NCBI GenBank assembly: GCA_030649935.1 | Contig: JAUSFN010000015.1 | Location: forward strand, 1 to 64,000 | Length of the DNA stretch: 64,000 bases | Direction: 5' to 3' | Origin: Candidatus Planktophila sp. | GTDB taxonomy: Bacteria > Actinomycetota > Actinomycetes > Nanopelagicales > Nanopelagicaceae | Part shown: piece after piece, positions 60,996-64,000 of the stretch | Numbering within the stretch: position 1 is the first letter of the stretch | Layout: each line of letters starts with the position of its first letter | Program-made: the position numbers and the translations under genes | The notes under the pieces: model-generated | The model's input: the letters and a program-made list of their open reading frames with translations, nothing else | What the model was told of the DNA's origin: nothing | Database searches by the model: none

Positions 60996-62957
60996 ATGAA
61001 TCGAATGTTGGCGCTACGAATATCTATAGTCGCCTCAGCACTCCTTGGAACCACATACGTCACATGGAGATGGCTATTTTCACTCAATATGAGCGCTTGG
61101 TGGATTGCAGTTCCGCTCGTTGTCTGTGAGACATACAGCATCATTGATTCACTATTTTTCAGTATGACTGTATGGCGTGCAAAAACGAGACCGGCGCCGC
61201 CAGTGCCGCCCATCGACTTTACCGTCGATGTATTCATTACCACATACAACGAGCCGATCGAGATGGTCATGCGTACCGCCGTCGCAGCTCAGAAAATTCG
61301 CTATCCGCATAAAACTTGGGTTTTGGATGACGGTGCACGCGAGGAGTTGCTCCATCAGACGCAGGCCCTAGGCATTGGCTATGTCTCTCGCGGCACCGAA
61401 TGGAAAAATCGTCCGCGGCATGCAAAAGCTGGCAATGTCAATAATGCGTTGATGCAAACGACTGGTGAATTAATTCTTATCTTAGACGCCGATCAAGTGC
61501 CGGCACCTGAAATCCTCGATCACACGTTGGGCTACTTTCTTGATGATCGTGTAGCACTGGTCCAAACTCCGCAAACATTTGGCAATGTTTCAATCGCAGA
61601 TCCCCTGGGCAGTCAGGCACCACTTTTTTACGGACCAATTCAACAAGGTAAAGATGGTTGGGGTGCAGCCTACTTCTGCGGCTCAAATGCTGTTCTTCGG
61701 CGAGAAGCTCTCATGCAACTTGGAGTCAAAAGGTATGTCATCGAGTTGGAAGCCGCTATAAAGAGGTCTCTCAACGATTCGGGGAAAATTATCAAGGCAG
61801 CGAAGAAAAAACTAACTCGATCTGATGAACAACTTCGCCTCGCGCTTGATCAAATTCTCGGAGCCGTAGTTGAAGCGCAAGAAAATATCAGCAATGGAAA
61901 AACTCTTGGAGAGGCCACTTTCATTTTGCATGATCGAATAAAAGATATTTCTCATGCATTGGTCTTCGCCGACTTAGACCAGATCAAACGCGACCTAGAC
62001 ATAATTGGAATTGAACAAAGTAACGATGCAAACTGGGCCGCAGAGTGGATCGATGATTTGGAGGATAGTCTCGATGGACTTTCGACCAAAGAATTGAGCC
62101 CACTCGCTGCTCTTAGTACCGTCATGGAACTGCTCAAGTCATTGGATGTAGATAGGTCACACGAAGCAATTCCAATTATGCCGATTGCCACGATCTCTAT
62201 TACCGAAGATATGGCGACGAGCATGCGGCTCCATGGAATGAAGTGGAAGAGCGTTTATCACCACGAGACTTTGGCGATCGGGTTAGCCCCCGAGGATATG
62301 AGTTCGATGCTCACGCAAAGACTTCGATGGGCGCAGGGAACTATGCAAGTTTTTCTGAAAGAAAATCCGCTCTTTCAAAAAGGCATGACGGTGCCCCAAA
62401 AACTTATGTATTTTTCTACGATGTGGAGCTACTTCAGTGGATTTGCAGCTCTTTTCTACTTTGCCGCCCCAATCATTTTTCTATGTTTCGGTATCCTGCC
62501 GGTTCGCACAGATCCGGTGGAATTCTTTTTACGATTTATTCCATTCATGATTGCCAACCAACTGATTTTTCTTTTCGCCAGCCGTGGCATTTCAACGTGG
62601 AGAGGACAGCAATATAGTTACGCATTATTCCCAGTGTGGATAAAAGCAACTGCTTCCGCAATAGCGAATGTTTACTTCAAAAGACCCATGACATTCGTGG
62701 TTACTCCCAAAACTCGGAACGAAAACTCACCAAACTTGAGACTTATCTACCCGCAACTTATCTTTATTGCAGCATTCGTGATTTCTCTTTTCGTTGGTAT
62801 TGCACGCTACGCCACGGGTCTGGCACCGCTCCTAGCTACTCTCATTAACATGATGTGGGTACTATTCGACTTGTCGTTACTCAGGGTCTTATTCCCGGCC
62901 ATTTTGTACCAAGGTTCCGATTCGCACAAGAGAGGCAGTCATGGAAATCTCACATAA
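60996..62957 (+). CDS. Membrane glycosyltransferase, GT2 cellulose-synthase (BcsA) type with a large internal insertion
   Basis: 653 aa. Two N-terminal spans, then the GT2 domain: FTVDVFITTYNEPIEMVMRT, VLDDGA, HAKAGNVNNAL, LILDADQVP (DxD), FCGSNAVLRREAL, TISITEDMATSMRLH (TED) and the QxxRW motif in TQRLRWAQGTMQVF. Four to six C-terminal spans form the export channel. Between FCGSNAVLRREAL (~235) and TED (~403) lies about 150 residues of charged, helical sequence (e.g. IKAAKKKLTRSDEQLRLALD) where normal enzymes have about 10-15. No PilZ domain is seen. It probably polymerises and exports a beta-glucan-like chain. AGGGA precedes the ATG. It overlaps the STAS gene by 17 bp. Confidence 0.9.
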   Translation: MNRMLALRISIVASALLGTTYVTWRWLFSLNMSAWWIAVPLVVCETYSIIDSLFFSMTVWRAKTRPAPPVPPIDFTVDVFITTYNEPIEMVMRTAVAAQKIRYPHKTWVLDDGAREELLHQTQALGIGYVSRGTEWKNRPRHAKAGNVNNALMQTTGELILILDADQVPAPEILDHTLGYFLDDRVALVQTPQTFGNVSIADPLGSQAPLFYGPIQQGKDGWGAAYFCGSNAVLRREALMQLGVKRYVIELEAAIKRSLNDSGKIIKAAKKKLTRSDEQLRLALDQILGAVVEAQENISNGKTLGEATFILHDRIKDISHALVFADLDQIKRDLDIIGIEQSNDANWAAEWIDDLEDSLDGLSTKELSPLAALSTVMELLKSLDVDRSHEAIPIMPIATISITEDMATSMRLHGMKWKSVYHHETLAIGLAPEDMSSMLTQRLRWAQGTMQVFLKENPLFQKGMTVPQKLMYFSTMWSYFSGFAALFYFAAPIIFLCFGILPVRTDPVEFFLRFIPFMIANQLIFLFASRGISTWRGQQYSYALFPVWIKATASAIANVYFKRPMTFVVTPKTRNENSPNLRLIYPQLIFIAAFVISLFVGIARYATGLAPLLATLINMMWVLFDLSLLRVLFPAILYQGSDSHKRGSHGNLT

Positions 62958-63276
62958 GGCTATTTCGGACGGAGTAGTTGTAGTAACTCCCGTTGGGAAG
63001 TTGAACATGGTTCACGCCCACCATCTGCGAGAAGAAGTTGATGCAATATTGGCCAAGGGCCAAAATCGCATAGTCGTAGATTTAACCAATGTCGAATTCT
63101 TAGATTCTTCTGGTCTAGGTGCTCTAATCGGCTGCCTTAAAGCTGCGCGCCAAGCGAATGGAAATCTACGAATCGCCTCACCAACGGAGCAGGTCAAATT
63201 AGTATTGCAACTTACTAATTTGGATCGCGTCTTGACCCCTTACACAAGTGTAGAAAGCGCGTATGTGATTGAATGA
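62941..63276 (+). CDS. STAS-domain anti-anti-sigma factor (SpoIIAA/RsbV-like)
   Basis: 111 aa. VVVVTPVGKLNMVHAHHLRE then RIVVDLTNVEFLDSSGLGAL, with the phosphorylatable serine at 56 or 57 (DSSGLG). When unphosphorylated it should capture the partner kinase encoded just downstream (ATGA overlap). Its start lies inside the glycosyltransferase gene, so all three are one operon. Confidence 0.93.
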   Translation: MEISHKAISDGVVVVTPVGKLNMVHAHHLREEVDAILAKGQNRIVVDLTNVEFLDSSGLGALIGCLKAARQANGNLRIASPTEQVKLVLQLTNLDRVLTPYTSVESAYVIE

Positions 63277-63686
63277 ATGCAAAATCGCACACACTGTTAA
63301 TCGATACTCCTCCAGATACTTTGGATGCGGTGCACAAACTTCTGAGAGCTATTTGGGATAGTTCTCCTGAAGTGGACATCCAAGATCAAATGAGATTTGA
63401 GACTGCCCTCATTGAATTAGCATCGAATATCTTCCGCCACGCAGATAGTGGAAGCGGCGTCTCATGTTCGCTTTCGGTGCACATTTCAAGCGACAAGATA
63501 GAGGCAAGTCTGCGTGACACTGGAGAACCCGGCGATATAGAAATAGTTGATGTCCAGATGCCAGATGTTCTCGCGGAAAGCGGTAGAGGACTTGCTTTAA
63601 TTAGCGCTCTAATGGATGAATTCACGTATGAACGGATTGACAACCATAATGTGTGGCACATTGCAAAGAAGACGTCTCGGTCATAA
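63273..63686 (+). CDS. RsbW-like anti-sigma/serine kinase (GHKL ATPase)
   Basis: 137 aa. N box FETALIELASNIFRHADSGS, G1 box LRDTGEPGDIE, G2 box ESGRGLALISALMDEFTYE: a complete Bergerat ATP fold. Such kinases phosphorylate a STAS partner and sequester a sigma factor or another target. No sigma factor gene is present nearby, so the output could be the glycosyltransferase operon or an unlinked sigma factor. Confidence 0.92.
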   Translation: MNAKSHTLLIDTPPDTLDAVHKLLRAIWDSSPEVDIQDQMRFETALIELASNIFRHADSGSGVSCSLSVHISSDKIEASLRDTGEPGDIEIVDVQMPDVLAESGRGLALISALMDEFTYERIDNHNVWHIAKKTSRS

Positions 63687-63946
63687 AAATTCATTTCAAA
63701 GAGTTCGAGAATTCAGAAGTGTTCTTGATCACGATGAAATGCTCCCAGGGGAGCTTTTGTTAAGGCGAAGTGCGGAATAGGAACAAGGTCTTGAGCGCTT
63801 CAAATCTGAGTAAATTCGCATGAAAGAGCCTGCGGTGTTGCACTCGATGTTTGGCAAGCAGAAGAACCACCATTCTTGGCCGCATTCTGTACCAATCGGG
63901 TCTACTTGGCTACTCTCCCTTTCTATGCAATAAACTCTCCCCGCAC
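63687..63946. other. Intergenic stretch, little visible
   Basis: Contains a weak hairpin GCTCC-CAGG-GGAGC followed by TTTTG at 63741-63758, a possible terminator for the partner-switch operon. The rest shows no convincing gene; a 37-codon frame from 63820 lacks a ribosome-binding site. Confidence 0.4.
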
Positions 63947-64000
63947 GGGGCGGTAGCTCAGTTGGTTAGAGCCCAGAACTCATAATTCTGTCGTCGTCGG
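63947..64000 (+). tRNA. tRNA-Met (CAT anticodon), 5' part, cut by window end
   Basis: Acceptor GGGGCGG, T8-A9, D-arm GCTCAGTTGGTTAGAGC, anticodon stem CAGAA/TTCTG with loop CTCATAA giving anticodon CAT. The D-arm and loop fit an elongator tRNA-Met. The 3' half is outside the window, so folding cannot be completed. Confidence 0.85.

Noticed and set aside
63820-63933. 37-codon ORF before tRNA-Met
   Set aside because: No ribosome-binding site, unusual composition, and no hydrophobic or motif pattern.

Overview
The window looks like a piece of chromosome from a small-genome, fairly AT-rich actinobacterium; my best guess is a freshwater acI/Nanopelagicales relative. This is inferred from actinobacterial gene order (rplU-rpmA-obgE-proB with proA nearby; nadD-rsfS-phosphoglycerate mutase-tRNA-leuS-comEA-comEC-holA; etfBA-cysteine desulfurase-mnmA-ligA), a DUF3145 gene, several apparently leaderless genes, GTG/TTG starts and very tight packing. 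No 16S or other marker is present to settle the taxonomy.

Layout. 1-2.6 kb: 5' part of a xerC-like recombinase, a tiny membrane protein and two tandem LuxR-type regulators. 2.6-12.8 kb (minus): branched-chain amino acid block ilvD / ilvB-ilvN-ilvC-serA-leuB-ilvE-cimA. A transcription attenuator precedes ilvB, with a leaderless leader peptide ending Val-Val-Ile. leuB carries a +1 frameshift near its N-terminus. 12.9-15 kb: TetR regulator plus MFS exporter. 15-24.1 kb (minus): gatCAB, proA, proB, obgE, rpmA, rplU, with one beta-lactamase-fold serine hydrolase on the other strand. 24.2-27.5 kb: two secreted proteases and a small membrane protein. 27.6-31.4 kb: holA, comEC, comEA (DNA uptake). 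31.5-32.9 kb: an AAA/DUF4143 ATPase behind four 23-bp palindromic repeats. 32.9-35.3 kb: leuS.

About 35.4-39.9 kb, between leuS and tRNA-Ala, is an accessory segment: a SRPBCC protein, two related double-HTH proteins, a HAD phosphatase, a HicB antitoxin behind a decayed HicA, a frameshifted conserved gene, and a translationally coupled DUF5343-HEPN gene pair with an intact RxxxxH RNase motif. That pair is the best candidate here for an undescribed system.

40-47.8 kb returns to core genes (tRNA-Ala, phosphoglycerate mutase, rsfS, nadD, ligA, mnmA, cysteine desulfurase, etfA, etfB). 47.9-55 kb (plus): glgX and a fatty-acid cluster fabD-fabH-acpP-fabF-accD. 55-60.9 kb: ABC exporter, SIMPL protein, DUF3145, cold-shock protein, M23 peptidase, a peptidase-S51/CysS-tail fusion and galU. 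61-63.7 kb: a membrane glycosyltransferase of the cellulose-synthase type with an unusual internal insertion, overlapping genes for a STAS anti-anti-sigma factor and an RsbW-like kinase. This suggests polysaccharide synthesis wired to a partner switch. The window ends inside a tRNA-Met gene.
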